64,000 nucleotides of DNA from Daucus carota subsp. sativus (GCF_001625215.2 NC_030383.2:57588949-57652948), one strand, 5' to 3'. Positions 36,001-48,244 are shown, numbered from the stretch's first letter. The notes: generated by a model from the letters alone, not told the origin. Numbers and translations are program-made.

Positions 36001-38535
36001 GGAGATAACATGGCAGTCTTCGGAAGCAGAACATTCCATGACATACTTACGGAAATCATCAATGGTACTATGATTGGAGCGAAAGGCTTTAACTTTTGCA
36101 CCAGCACAGTGAGCTAAACACACAACCTTACCAAAGGATATGCCTGTACTTTTAACCTTTTCCAGTGGTTCGCAACAGTCCAACATGGATTCGTCAAACC
36201 ATCTCCACGGTCCTGTGAATAGCCATACAGCATAATGTTCACAAACAGGTACTCAATAAGTTGCGAGACTAATAAAAAAATCGAACAAACATTCATTAAC
36301 CACCACGGAAAATATTAAACTTACCTTTCCATTTCCTACCAGGATCAATAGCTAGAGCATTCAAGACCATGGCAAGGCTGGCCAAACCACAATAAGCAGG
36401 CTCTGATTGTGTCTGAAAATATGAGATCAACTTGAAAAAGCCTACCATCGTCCCACCTTGAATGGCCTCTACAAAGAGTTTCTTCAATCGAAGGAATAAT
36501 TATCCCATAATTAGTACCTAAACTCAACTATAAAAGCGAATTTACTAGACCTAGCTATATCCTAAACAATACATAACATCAACAAGTAAATATTCTAGTC
36601 AAAAGAAGGATGCAAAATTATTCTCACGCTTAGCAGTATGCCAATAATCGGATACATGGGACAACAAAAACAGAATATAGTGGGAGAAACATTGAAGTGA
36701 GGACTGTTAGATGCACATGCCTCATATAACCTTTGCGCCTGTTTGGCTAGATGGTTAGGCTAGATGGAATGTATTTAAATTGGTGGACACTCCACAAATT
36801 AAGTTTTTTTCCCTCTAAAAATTAAAAATACAGCTAAAATCACCAAATTTGGGCACAAAAGCTCATTCCTACTTCAGACTCCTTTTCTTCCCAATTCTTG
36901 TCACATAAACTTCGAACACACTCATTTTCCATTCTACACATGTACAACCTTTCATACCCCTTTAATTCGCCTAACAAATTTTCATTCAATTCCTTCCAAA
37001 TGCCACTAGCTATTACTAAACGCCGCCATATAAATCTTAGAACGGGCAAACAAATATATAACTCCACAACTTCAAAGAAGAAAAAACACTAGCACACAAA
37101 GACCTAAATTTGAGACCACATTACACTATTAGTATACACCACTAGGGTTATTACGGAGCCAAGTCGAGCATCGACACCCGGGTACCTAGGAATTAATCAG
37201 TCGACAAGTCACCAGACTAGTCGTAAAAAGTCGACAAGTCATTTATATACATATTTTTACTAGATTTAATAAATATAATATAGTTGAACACACATCAGTT
37301 TATAGTTTATCAAAAGTAAAAGATAATAAGTATCAACGAGATGTACAGAACGTAGCAGATTGTTAGTTCACATGTAAAGTGAAGCCAGAAATTAGTGACA
37401 TGATGGAAATAATAATGTGAAGTTGAAATGATATAAAGATAAGGGATATATTGATATGTTGAAAATGATACAAAGATTACATAGCCGGAACAGGTAACCA
37501 AGGCCTACACGCCGACGACAAGTCTATTAGTGGGACCTAATGTAACCGCCCAAAGCCTTATCCTTCTTTTCAGAACAAAAGCGCATAAAATGTTGTCCAA
37601 AAAACCTTACTTCTGAAGTTTTTGGCTGGACCAAGTGTCGGGTCGGGTAAAACCCATAGTTGCCAGACTAAAAAAGTCGTTGCTCGACTTTTTCTATAAA
37701 ACGACTGGTCGACTAGTCACTGTCTGGTCGACTAGTCGCCGACTTGATAACAGTGTACACCACCACACAAATCTTTGAACTGACAAACAAAACGACAGCT
37801 AAAACACTAACTCGAAACCACATTCCACAATCATCCTCCTAAAACCACTACAACTCCCTGAACCCAACCTATCCTCCTAACAAAAAATCCACATCATCAA
37901 ATCTCTCGAAAAACTCCCTAAACATAACTAATCCTCCTAAAAGAGAACCTCCACGTCATCGAACCTCTCCAAAACCTCCCCAAACATAATTAATCCTCCC
38001 CACAAAAAAAAATCCACATCATCAAAACTCTCGAAGAAAGCCCTAAACATAACCAATCCTCCTAACAAAAAACTTCTACGTCATCAAATTCTCGTAAAAC
38101 TCCCTAAACATAACCAATCCTGCAAACAAAAAACCTCCACGTCATCGAACCTCTCCAAAAATTCCCCAAACATAACCAATCCTCCCCACAAAAAAAATCC
38201 ACATCATCAAAATTCTAAAAAAAAACTCCCTAAACATAACCAATCCTCCAAACAGAAAACCTCCACGTCATCAGACCTCTCAAAAAACTCCCTAAACATA
38301 ACCAATCCTCATCACACAAAAACATCCACGTCATCACAAAATCAATACCAATTCAATTCAACATTCAACAAACAATCAAACCACAACAAAAACAATTGAA
38401 ATCAAAATCAAGCTACAAAAAGCCCTAATTAACACCTATAGATACAAGATAGATACACACTTTGCCTTCTGTGGATGAAAAATCAATCGCAGGAGGAGAC
38501 GGGAGCACGCGCCGATACAAACCCGCCATCGCCAT
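33025..38535 (-). CDS. PCS1: Phytochelatin synthase (glutathione gamma-glutamylcysteinyltransferase)
   Basis: Eight exons on the minus strand: 38535-38461, 36481-36325, 36212-35974, 35414-35251, 34945-34894, 34499-34272, 34139-33630 and 33111-33025. They total 503 aa. In the cytosol it joins gamma-Glu-Cys units from glutathione into phytochelatins that bind Cd, As and other metals. Exon 1 gives [19 protein letters not shown], the family start. The papain-like catalytic triad falls exactly at Cys56 (EPAYCGLAS), His162 ([11 protein letters not shown]) and Asp180 ([12 protein letters not shown]). The C-terminal regulatory half is Cys-rich, with two CCQG motifs and the block [18 protein letters not shown]. 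The last exon ends [11 protein letters not shown]. Every splice site is GT-AG and phases match. Intron 1 is 1,979 bp and holds a minisatellite. Enzyme activity is metal-activated; expression is often constitutive. Confidence 0.96.
37150..37760. repeat. Divergent inverted repeat rich in GTCGACTAGTC, in intron 1 of the synthase
   Basis: AGTCGACAAGTCACCAGACTAGTCG (as separate blocks, 37200-37225) is partly mirrored by CGACTAGTCACTGTCTGGTCG near 37700-37740. Resembles a foldback transposon remnant, but no target duplication is evident. Confidence 0.35.
37853..38339. repeat. Minisatellite, about eight 60-bp units, in intron 1 of the synthase
   Basis: Units of about 59-64 bp on the plus strand share CCCTAAACATAACCAATCCT and CCTCCACGTCATC. 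Two alternating subtypes (CTCCACGTCATCGAAC and ATCCACATCATCAAA) suggest amplification of a dimer. It ends about 120 bp from exon 1. Confidence 0.92.
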
Positions 38536-40024
38536 TAAAGCACGTGAATCGAGGTTTTGTATGTATAGGTTGAGGAATTGTATGTATAGGTCGAATTTCT
38601 GTGTTTACTGGATTGTAGTCGAAGTAAAGTCCGGGAATATGTTCATTTTAAAAGGCGTTGACTTTGTTTGACTTTATGGAAGATTCTTCGCTGCGGTGAT
38701 TGGGATTTTTTGTTGATTCTTGGGAGTTTGATTTGATTTTTTATGGGTTGTTTGGTGTAAAGGACTCGTATCATTATTTTAGAAACTTGGGGGCCGTTTG
38801 GTTCAATCAAAGAAAATGGAATGAAATTCAGAAAAGGAAACGAAGAGAAAGGAAAGGAATGATGCTGAATTGTATTATCTGTTTGGTTTTGATCTGGAAA
38901 CGGAATGAAAAATTATATGATTATCCCTATATTTGATTTTTAAATATTAAATAACTAGTTGAGAAATCGCGCGTTGCAGCGGCCTATAAAAATTATATTA
39001 ATGATTCAATATTAATATTTGCAGAATAAAATAATTTTGTGGCTATCTATAAAAAGTATATTAATGTTTCAAAATTAATATTTGTAGGATAAAATAAATT
39101 TATATTATAAAAATCTTGATGTAATACCGATACTAATATATAAAATTACAAAATTGGACTATAATTCATGGTGAAAAAATAAAATAAATTTATACACGTG
39201 ATTAACAATTTAAAGTATGACGAATCTTAATTTTATTTGTTTTTTTTTAAAAGTAATCATGTTCTTACATTGTCACCTTCCTCCAGTTTTTTTGGATTGA
39301 TTGTGCAAAAAACATCTAACTTAAATCTGTGAAATCGCGGTCTATAACTACCCTCTAACGGAGCAAACAGATATTGCATGAATAACAATTTTTTCCTCTG
39401 TGCAAAGTAAATCATATAAAAATTTACAACAACAAACATGTCTGATGAACAAAACAAATATCATAATAAAAAAACTAACAAACATACATCATTAATAGTT
39501 AATTTATTAATATCAACCATCTATCATGTCAAGACTATATCCTTTCCCCGTATTTGGATTTGTCGACTCCAATATAACGGTCTATAACTACCTTTGCTTG
39601 CAACAACTTTTATTTTTTTTAATATTGTATAAACAGCCTTCACTTATCGTTGCAGAAAAACGGCACCTCCGAGTTAGAAATCGAGCAAGAGAACTATCAC
39701 CAGAGAGAGGTAGGTTTGTGGCATTGAGAGAGAGAGGAGGTTGTGTTTAGATAATCCAAAAACCTACAATCTACAGGGGTATTTATAGGTGCAAAAATAC
39801 TTGTGTGCTATTCTTTCCCATAACTAAATAATCTGAAACCAAATCAGATTAAAACTTTCAAGCTACTATATTCCATAAATAATTTGTCTTTCCTATAATT
39901 AAATAATCTGAAACAAAATCAGATTAAAACTTTCAAGCTGCTATGTTCCATATATAATTTGAAACAAAATCAGATTCTGAAATTTGCTTCTAATATACCC
40001 GAAACTAAGAACGACAGTTTTAAT

Positions 40025-40213
40025 TAGGGCTGTCAAAAAAATCCGAAAAATCCGATATCCGTCCGAAAAATCCGTTACCGTATTCGGGAAAATGCGGATA
40101 TAATCCGTATCCAAAAAAAAGCGGATATTATCCGTATTCGAATCCGGGGATTGCGGATACGGATATGGATATAAGCGTATCCGTATCCGAAAATATCCGT
40201 ATCCGAAAATATT

Positions 40214-40260
<47 letters not shown>

Positions 40261-41002
40261 TTTATATATATATATAATATTACCTGAATTCAAAAATAAA
40301 TAAATATAATATTACCTATATAAATTTATTATGCATTTATATTTTTTTTATTTTATAATGTAAATTTTGAACAAGAATTATTAATATTTTAGAATAAAAA
40401 CATTAAATTTAAAAGTAAAAAAAACAAAGATGAATTGGGCTTAATACAATTATCCATTTGCAAGTCAGTGACGCATGTGAAGAAGTAATAGAACCAGCAG
40501 AGTAGCAGTAGTCAATCGACCAAAAACCAACAATCACAAAACCTAATGTCGTCGCGCCCTCTTCTAACCCTAAAAGCAAAGTCCGAATCTCCACCGCATC
40601 TGATTTCCGATCTGATTTCCGAATCAGTCTTCCGCATCTGTCTTCGACTAGTTCTTATAAATCACCGTGATTTATATATTTTCCGGATCTGCTTTGATTC
40701 TTGTTTTTTAATCTAACAAGCAATGATTTGTGCTTTGTTTGATTCTTTGGTTGCAGATTCGATTTAACAATCGAGTTTTGTTTGATTCTTTGGTTCAAAA
40801 CATGCGTTATGTATATTTCATTTTTTGTGTTTGAAAAAACGGATCCGGATATTATCCGTATCCGGATAATATCCGGCGGATACGGATATTATTTTTCAAA
40901 AATTTGCGGATACGGATCCGGATTCGGATACGGTTTTCAGTAGGCGAATCCGGATACGGATATGGGCAAATCCGTATCCGTTTTATCCGTTTGACACCCC
41001 TA
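40025..41002. mobile_element. hAT-type non-autonomous element, 978 bp
   Basis: Termini TAGGGCTGTCAAA and TTTGACACCCCTA, flanked by the 8-bp duplication GTTTTAAT (40017-40024, 41003-41010). Both ends are packed with copies of CGGATA/TATCCG in both orientations, the subterminal transposase-binding arrangement of hAT elements. A (TA)n run is at 40217-40258. The centre (40440-40800) looks like a gene leader, but I find no open transposase frame. Confidence 0.92.
40217..40258. repeat. (AT)n microsatellite
   Basis: About 21 AT units inside the hAT-type element. Confidence 0.9.
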
Positions 41003-42030
41003 GTTTTAATTTTTGATATTTTTCATTCAAAAATTCCAGAAAATTATAAAAATAGAACGGAATGATGTGAGAGGCGCCACCTACGCGCCCCTCGCTTCTC
41101 CTTTATATAGGTATATTGATTGATTTCTCAAGAGTAAAATATATTTATGTATATAATTTGACATATTTTATTACTTAAAAATTTCATTAATTTTATAAAT
41201 AATACGACTTATAAATTATATTAAAATTATTTTTAATATATAAAACTATATTAAAATTTATTTTTGATCTTCAAAAATATTTTACATATTATTTTTTAAT
41301 ATTAATGATTTCTAAAACAAATTATAAATGAAAATAAAAAAAATTCAGGAAAGGGAAATGAAATACCTGATGATGGGGGTGGGGAATGGATTATGAGGCA
41401 TTTGGGGTAAACCTAAAACCAAAAGAAGGTAAAGGGAATGATAAATTTCATGAAACAAACAACAACAAAGGAAATGAAACTGGTTGTTTCCCTTTCCCTT
41501 TGCTAGTTACCCCTAACCAAACGGCCCCTTGATATACAAAGTGAGTAGTTAATAATTTTTTATTGAATAAAACTATTTTTTTTGAATAAAACTATTTTTA
41601 TGTGGTGTAAGATTCGTATCTTTATTTTAGAAAGTTTTTTTTTTTTTTTGACAAAGTTATTTTAGAAAGTTAATAGTATATAACTATACTTTAGATGGTT
41701 TATATCAATATTTTGTTTTTTTTAAGAAATCAATATTTTTGTTTGAAACATATAGTGATAATCACGAATAAATATGTTTCCTATTTAGTTAAGTTTGATT
41801 CCATGCATGCAGACATTGCAATGTCCTTTATTAATAATAGTCGAATTAATACACATAATATGTCACTCATAAGTTGTTGATAAATTAATCTCAGTATGAT
41901 TTTGAGATAATGTTATTTCAAAGAATGTTATAAACAATATATATAGAAACAAATGAGACGTGATATTTTCGTCCATTCTATTTCATTTTTGATTTATCAA
42001 ATATATTTAGAATGTACATATATAATATGA

Positions 42031-42602
42031 CTGAAATTAGCTCATTGGTTAAATAGGGGACTTAGAGCATCTCCAACGGCGTTGGCTATAATCGTTGGCT
42101 AAATTGGACCTGTAAGACATTATGTAAAATTTGCTGAACCTGCAAGACATTTTGCTTCAATGGTACTGACTATATTGGTTGGCTATAATTTAAAAATAGT
42201 ATGTTATTAATATTTTAAATTGTTAAAATAGAATATATCAGTTCAATATAGTAATAAATGATGTACAATCTTCCTACAGATTTTCTTACAGACCTGTAGA
42301 GGTTCGACAAATTTAGTCATCCATAGGAGGTTGGCTAAATTTATAGACAACAGGTGAGCATGGTTGGAGTTGAGTTTTTGGAGCTGTTGGCTAAATTTTT
42401 TTATTTTAAGTAAGCCAACTCACCTTTTAGCCAAGGGCTTTAGATGGTTGGAGATGCTCTTATGGTCACAGTTTCAAATCCAAAAAGAAGAAAATATGTG
42501 ATTATGCTTTTTGGATAAGATCCTCTAGAAAAATTGGTTTTCAGTCTGATTAGGCTTTGCTCGTGAGTAAGTTTGCTAATGAAAATTGCTATTAAAAAAA
42601 AA
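42031..42602 (+). mobile_element. tRNA-derived SINE split by a Harbinger-type MITE
   Basis: TAGCTCATTGGTTAAATAGGG resembles a pol III A box and CACAGTTTCAAATCC, after the insertion, a B box. The element ends in a run of nine A. The MITE at 42065-42459 lies between the two boxes. I did not find clear flanking duplications for the SINE. Confidence 0.55.
42065..42459. mobile_element. Harbinger/Tourist-type MITE, 395 bp
   Basis: Ends GAGCATCTCCAAC and GTTGGAGATGCTC, perfect inverted repeats, flanked by TTA (42062-42064, 42460-42462). The GTTGGCTA motif is repeated along both arms. TTA and GAGCATCTCCAA are the known hallmark of this group. Confidence 0.92.
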
Positions 42603-42899
42603 GGTTTGCTAATAAAAAGAAATGATAATTAATAGAGTAATTATAGCAAGATCTCAAGTATGTTATAAGGAAGTATTTTAAATATTTTGCATAATAAATT
42701 AATTTATATATTAAAATTTTATTATTTCTTTAATTTAAGATTTTAAGAATTGGAATATTTATCGAGAGAAGGAAAAAAGTGTAAAAAATGATCTGTACAG
42801 AGACAATATATCGAGAATAAGGTTTGTGGCAATGTGAGGAAGAGAATAAAAACGACCGGACGCTCGTGAGCCCATTCACTGTTGAGTATTTATTTTTTT

Positions 42900-43586
42900 G
42901 GGAAAATAGATTTTTTTGCCACTCAACAAAAATAAGTTATGAAACTATGTTTTATAAGAATCTTAAATACATGCTGAGCACTAGAGAAAATTTGTAAACT
43001 AATGAGAGGGACGGAGGGAGTAATAATAATATAAAATGATGCATTATATATAGAGGACAATCATCGAAAATTAAGTTTTCCTCTCTATTTATTTATCTCG
43101 AAAATTGTAATAAGATAAAAAGTTATTAAAATTTTTGAAGATAAATTTAAGAAAGATCTTAGATTGAGCTAGTCCATTGAAAGTTTAATAGCGAAAGATG
43201 ATGCGTCATATCACTCAATTACACTTTATAGTATGAGAGGTGGTGAATTGTTTGAAGTCATTGATTTCATATTCATGATTTATTGAATTTTTAGAATCTA
43301 ATTACTATTATTCCTGATTTTAATTTTTCATCAGCTCATTTTATATTACTATTGCTATATATAAGGATATAAACATACGACACATCATCAAAATATTAGA
43401 TACTATCACTATGTATAAATGATGATACAAAAAATTATCATAATGCTAGTAATCAAATCCAAACCTAAGCTGGTGGCTAAAAACAAAACCAAACCTAACA
43501 TTAGTGACTAAAAGAATAAAAAAATTAGTTGGGTGGTAAGTTTCTAAAAACACTATAAGTTGAGTGGCAAAAAAATCTATTTTCCC
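42900..43586. mobile_element. Mutator-type foldback element, 687 bp
   Basis: At least 28 bp of perfect terminal inverted repeat starting GGGAAAATAGATTTTTTTGC, flanked by TATTTTTTT (42891-42899, 43587-43595). The 9-bp repeat is T-rich, so chance is possible, but it coincides exactly with the repeat ends. It contains a Stowaway-like right end (GACGGAGGGAGTA, about 43010-43022). Confidence 0.8.
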
Positions 43587-43599
43587 TATTTTTTTTGAA

Positions 43600-43790
43600 G
43601 TAAAGGCTGAGTTGAATGCCTCGCGGCCTTCGAGGTCTCAAATTTGTGCTTTCGGCCCAACTGTGAGGTTACTGGGTTCGAATAACTTATACTCTCCACC
43701 TCATCTGTTTACGTTGGAGTTGTGATGAAAACTCGGCACGAATTTTAATTTTCTCGTAAAATGTAGTTTAATAAATTATTTTAAACTTTT
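43600..43790 (+). mobile_element. Possible tRNA-derived SINE
   Basis: TACTGGGTTCGAATAAC is close to a pol III B box; an A box upstream (around 43620) is poor. No poly-A tail located. Confidence 0.25.
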
Positions 43791-43991
43791 TTTTCTGAAT
43801 AAAAATTTGTATGTTTAGATTTTTATAAAAAAAAAAATTTAAAAAAAGTTATAGAACTATGTTTTATATGCGGCTTAAAATGCGTGTCGAGCAGTGTGAA
43901 AAAATTATAAACAAATGAGAAGGACAGACGGAGTATAAAATAATACTCGGCATTAAATAAAATTAAGGGGAAAAAAAATCAAACTATACTA

Positions 43992-44272
43992 CTCCCTCCG
44001 TCCCTCCCATTTCTTTACACTTTCTTTTTTGGGATGTCCCATCCATTTCTTTACATTTCAAAACTTACCCAAAATAGTCAACGGGTCCCACCACTTCTTC
44101 ACTTTTCTTTCCTTTTCACACTACTTTTACTCCACTATCTTCTTTTTATACATTAAAAATCAATGGATCCTACCACTTCACCCACTTTTATTTCTCTTTT
44201 CCACTACTTTATACATATTTCTTAATCTCCGTGCTCAACCGAAATGATAAGAAATGGAAGGGACGGAGGGAG
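43992..44272. mobile_element. Stowaway-type MITE, 281 bp, sister of 495-775
   Basis: CTCCCTCCGTCCCTCCC at the left, GGGACGGAGGGAG at the right, flanked by TA. The interior matches 495-775 almost throughout, including TTCTTTACATTTCAAAAC. Confidence 0.92.
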
Positions 44273-44796
44273 TACTTTAAATTGATCGATCAACGTGCCA
44301 ACAATTCTGCAAAAAATAAGGAAAATTCTTGATAATATCCCATTCATCGATTTTATTTTTTTGGATAAAAGGAAGATCTGTAATAATAGTTAAATATGAT
44401 ATTTAAACCCGACAAGAGTTTAGAAATTTCAATTTAAAACTTAACTAGCGACTTTTGAGAAATCCCGTTAAGAAATTTGACGATGTTTGGATTAACAAGT
44501 CCGCTCTTAATTTATTTTCACATAATTCATTCCTTCACTATTCGCAATATACTCAATTACGTACACTTTTTTTTGTACCACTCATTTCGATTGTCTCATT
44601 TTCATTATCATCCAAACATGATGTCAAAATATATTTCGCGTGTCTTCTTCAATTGTATACAATTTTTCCATCGACACGTATTTTAAGATAAGTATTAAAT
44701 CTATTTTCATGTATCTTAAAAAAGTTTTAGGATAAAATTTACACAGTCAATTTTTATTTGAAAACAAATAAATTTATTGAGCCACTAAAAATAAAA

Positions 44797-45248
44797 GAGT
44801 AAATGACAACAGGGTGGTCGTAGTTTTTCAAAATTTGTAAAAAATTGGTTGAACTTCAGAAATAGTATAATAGTGGCTGAAGTTTACTTTCGTCTTTTAA
44901 TAAAGTGGCTCCCGTCAAGCACAGTCAACGTAACTTCGTTAACTTCAAAAATTTAAGAATAAATGGAAAGAGGGTGGCTGGAGTTTTTAAAAATTACAAA
45001 TAATTGGCTGCCACTATTATGCAATTTTTGAAATCCAGTCACTATTTTGCAACTTTTGAAAACTCCAACCACCCTCTTGTCATATATTCTTAATTTTTAG
45101 GAGTTAAAGAGTTATATTAACGGCGGTTGACGAGAGCCACCTTATTGAAAGTTGGAATTAAACTTCATTCACTATTTTATTATTTTTAAAATCCAATCAA
45201 TTTTTTGTAAATTTTGAAAAATTCCAACTACCCATTTGTCATTTACTC
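44797..45248. mobile_element. Mutator-type foldback MITE, 452 bp (GAGTAAATGACA ends)
   Basis: Left GAGTAAATGACA, right TGTCATTTACTC, with long arms complementary over about 140 bp and an inner secondary foldback (AGGGTGGCTGGAG against CTCCAACCACCCT). It is flanked by the 9-bp duplication AAAATAAAA (44788-44796, 45249-45257). Confidence 0.85.
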
Positions 45249-45312
45249 AAAATAAAATATGTGTCGAGTCCCATGTCCACCCACCCACGAAGCAACAGGT
45301 AAAAGTGGCATA

Positions 45313-45638
45313 CTCCCTCCGTCCCAGCCATTTGTATACAAATGGTTGGGACACGGAGACCAAGAGATTGTGTAAGAAATGATTAAAGTTGGGTGAAAAA
45401 TGAGTATAGTGGTGAGACCAATTTATATTTAAGTAATAGATTTGAGATAGTGGAGGAAAGTAGTTGGTGTAATACTAGTGTTTATATTATTATAGAATGG
45501 AGATAGTGGAAGAAAGTAGTTGTTGTAATAATGTTTTATACATCATTATATTATAAAAGTTTACTACTTTTGGAATATGTACAATTGGTGGGACGTCCCA
45601 AAAAGGAAACTGTATACAATTCATTGGGACAGAGGGAG
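45313..45638. mobile_element. Stowaway-type MITE, 326 bp
   Basis: CTCCCTCCGTCCCAGCC to GGGACAGAGGGAG, flanked by TA (45311-45312, 45639-45640). The body carries GACGTCCCAAAAAGG. Confidence 0.9.
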
Positions 45639-45639
45639 T

Positions 45640-48230
45640 AAAATTTATACCACCATTTCATTCTTTTTTACCGGAGGCCCCCACAGGTAAAAACAGGAGA
45701 GAAGTAACAAGTGCAAGACCGCATGTTCTGTCACACACAGAATAGACAGTCCATCAAGTTCGTACACCGTAACAGAAGCCCAAACCTCCGCCACTCAAAA
45801 CGTTACACGTGGCCAAAAGTATCAATTAAAACGAGACTGTTACACGTCGCTGTCAATGAGACAAAACGGCGGCTGCTGGTCGGCTCCGGCGCTGCCACCT
45901 TTCTCCGCTTTACTCTTCGCTCTGAGTGGTTTTGCCGGCGGCTATTTGCTCCGTTATCTCCTTTTCGTCGGCTTTTTAGATGCCTTTTCTAGGCTTCCTA
46001 GCTAGATTGCAAACATCGTTTGTATCAAAATTGATTCTTGCGATTTCTTTAAGTTGTATTTAATATTTTGAGGGATTTATTGGAGTTAAGTCAAGTTTAA
46101 TGGAGGTTTTGTGTTTTTAATTTAAATTAATATTTTGAGGGATTTCTCTTTTGTCGAACTTAATATTTTGAGAGGATCCGAGTTAAGTCAAGTTTAATGG
46201 AACTTTTGTTTATTTTATTTGAATTTAGATTTTATCGATCAATTCAGATTTGCTTTTGTATTAATAAATATTAATATGATAGCACATATCGTGAGAAATA
46301 TTGATTAAAAATTAATCTGGTAATTGGACTAAAAATCAGATATATTATAATATCATTATAATATTTAATATGTTATTTATAATATATCATTTAAGAGAAA
46401 TTTATCTTAATTAATCAGATTTTCTATCCTGAAAAATTCAATCAGAGACTCAATCGAATCAAAAATTTTAAAAGAATGATATTTTCTAATATTTAAATTT
46501 ATATTAACTAAGTAATAACTTGAATAGTTGTTTGAGTTACTCGTGAACAATTACAGTCGAATTGGGTTTGTGTTTTGGTTTTGTGTTGTTTTGAAGTATT
46601 TTTGTTTTCTTCAAGTTTTATAAAATTTACAAGTTCTAAACAAGAAAATATGATAAAAAATTATACGGTAATGTAATATGAATAATTTGGAGAGAGCATA
46701 CGAAAGTAAATAGTTGAATGAAAATGTTATATCCAAAGCAAATTTTTAATTTTCAGAACAAACAAGCATGAAGATATTAATATGATCTCGTGCATACATA
46801 ATAATAACAAATGAAAAAAACAATTTTAAAGAGTAATTTCATCTTTTCATGCTTTTTCAGCTCTGGATGTAAAAATTCGCTCTAAAATAACATTTCACAA
46901 ATTGAAATATTTGTATCAAAATTTATTATATCCGGGTCGGATTTCAAATAAAGTTTTTACGAGCAGGCTACATGGCACCGCTCTACGACATGAATGCTAG
47001 TAATAATAATAACCATATTATTATGACAAAATGTCAAATCATAATTTAACCCACCCCTCTTTTCACTCCCCAAAAGCAAGAAAAGCACCCCAATCTCAAC
47101 CCCCAAGACAAAAGATACGTACCATAACTATCAAACTCAGTCCTAAACACAAGCAGCAAATAATCATTAAAACGCCCCAAGAATCAGTTGGGTCTATCTC
47201 TATGCATGCAACGTGATTCCATTTTTACACAACGAGATTTGTATGTATTGCAGAAGAGTAAAGAGCAAGGCAGAAAAGAAGGTCAAAGTTGTCATTTTGT
47301 AGGTGCAGAGGAAAAGCAAAGCAGGGAGATCAAATCTCTGTCAATTCTTGATTCTTTACTTTCGTGTTTTTGGACAAACATCCTCTCTCTTGTTTCGGGT
47401 CTATATACTTTCATTCCCTAGTTTGATCGAGTCGAGATTTTTTAAATTTTTGTGTAATGTGCAAACCAATATTCATGCATATAATAAACACTACCTTGTG
47501 CTGTTTGTTGGTCTTTTTATTAAAATGAAATAAGAATTTTGATTGATATCATAAAATAAAATTGATTTTTTTGATTCATTTATCGAATATTTTAAAGTAT
47601 TTTCTATAAACATGCATTCTATTCATTAATATTTTTAGAATTCTATTTTTACCATCAAAATAAAATAATAAAATATATTAAAATTATTTTTAAGCTTTGT
47701 CTTATTAACCCTAGTCACATGATAGTGATCATAAGATATTTTTACAGTATAGTATAAATCATAAAATATATAAAAAATTATCTTTTCTAAAATGAAGATA
47801 TTTCAGAATTCTACTTTTGCCATTTTACAATCTTTTATTATTGATCATCAATTCTTTCATAAATCTAATTTTTTTCTTATTTAAATTGTTACTTCCATTT
47901 ATTTTATATATGTTATTTAAATTTCCCGTCACAATTTTATATTATTGACCATATATATTACTTATATATGATAAAATATAAAATTTCATTTTGTTTTATA
48001 TCACAAATATTAATTATAAGTAGATAAAATTTTAAGAATAATTTTTTTGTTACAAAATTTTTAAAAATATTAATTATATACTTATAAAAGGGTCAAAAAA
48101 GTCAAACAAACCATGAAGATCGGAGGGAATATATTTTTGTAATCCCATGATCTCTCTCACACAAAATCAATGTACACTTGTACTGCACAGGAAATTAAAA
48201 CCAGCTAGCACTGTACAAACAGTACATAAC
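45640..48230. other. Intergenic, no gene identified
   Basis: A GC-richer patch at 45660-45990 holds a 93-codon frame with no recognisable domain or signal. It might be a promoter or lost gene, but I would not call it coding. The rest is AT-rich with no structure that I can name. Confidence 0.5.
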
Positions 48231-48235
48231 ACATG

Positions 48236-48244
48236 TATATATAA
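48236..48244 (+). promoter_or_regulatory. Probable TATA box of the RLP29-like gene
   Basis: TATATATAA about 80 bp before the ATG at 48321. The leader between is a CT-rich tract (48293-48316), common in strongly expressed plant genes. Confidence 0.55.

Larger units (their letters stand above)
38955..41119 (-). mobile_element. Non-autonomous Helitron-like element
   Basis: Read on the minus strand, it begins TCAATATACC after an A and ends CTAG before a T. Just inside the 3' end is a GC-rich GCCGCTGCAACGCGCGA stretch of the type that forms the Helitron terminal hairpin, but the stem here is imperfect. No Rep/helicase. It sits inside the Harbinger-like element and itself contains the hAT-type element at 40025-41002. 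The exact 5' end could be 4 bp further right. Confidence 0.45.
38790..41528. mobile_element. PIF/Harbinger-like terminal inverted repeat element hosting nested elements
   Basis: Left end GGGGCCGTTTGGTT, right end AACCAAACGGCCCC, both inside longer A- and G-rich subterminal blocks. Flanked by TTG (38787-38789, 41529-41531). The three-base duplication and the GGCCGTTTGG end suit the Harbinger/Tourist group, although TTG is not the usual TWA. Without its inserts the element would be only about 570 bp. No transposase. A copy of the flanking ATTTTAGAAA sequence occurs again at 41620, so a local duplication also happened. Confidence 0.65.

Noticed and set aside
36720-36790. Harbinger-like end (GCCTGTTTGGCTAGATGG) in the synthase intron
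   Set aside because: No matching opposite terminus or target duplication was found.
37853-38339. CRISPR-like array
   Set aside because: Units are contiguous and imperfect with no unique spacers; a minisatellite in a plant intron.
45711-45992. 93-codon GC-richer frame as a possible gene
   Set aside because: No recognisable motif, no family, and no splice partner that extends it.
47031-47533. Overlapping frames of 61-77 codons
   Set aside because: No conserved motif or initiator context; they overlap each other in different frames.
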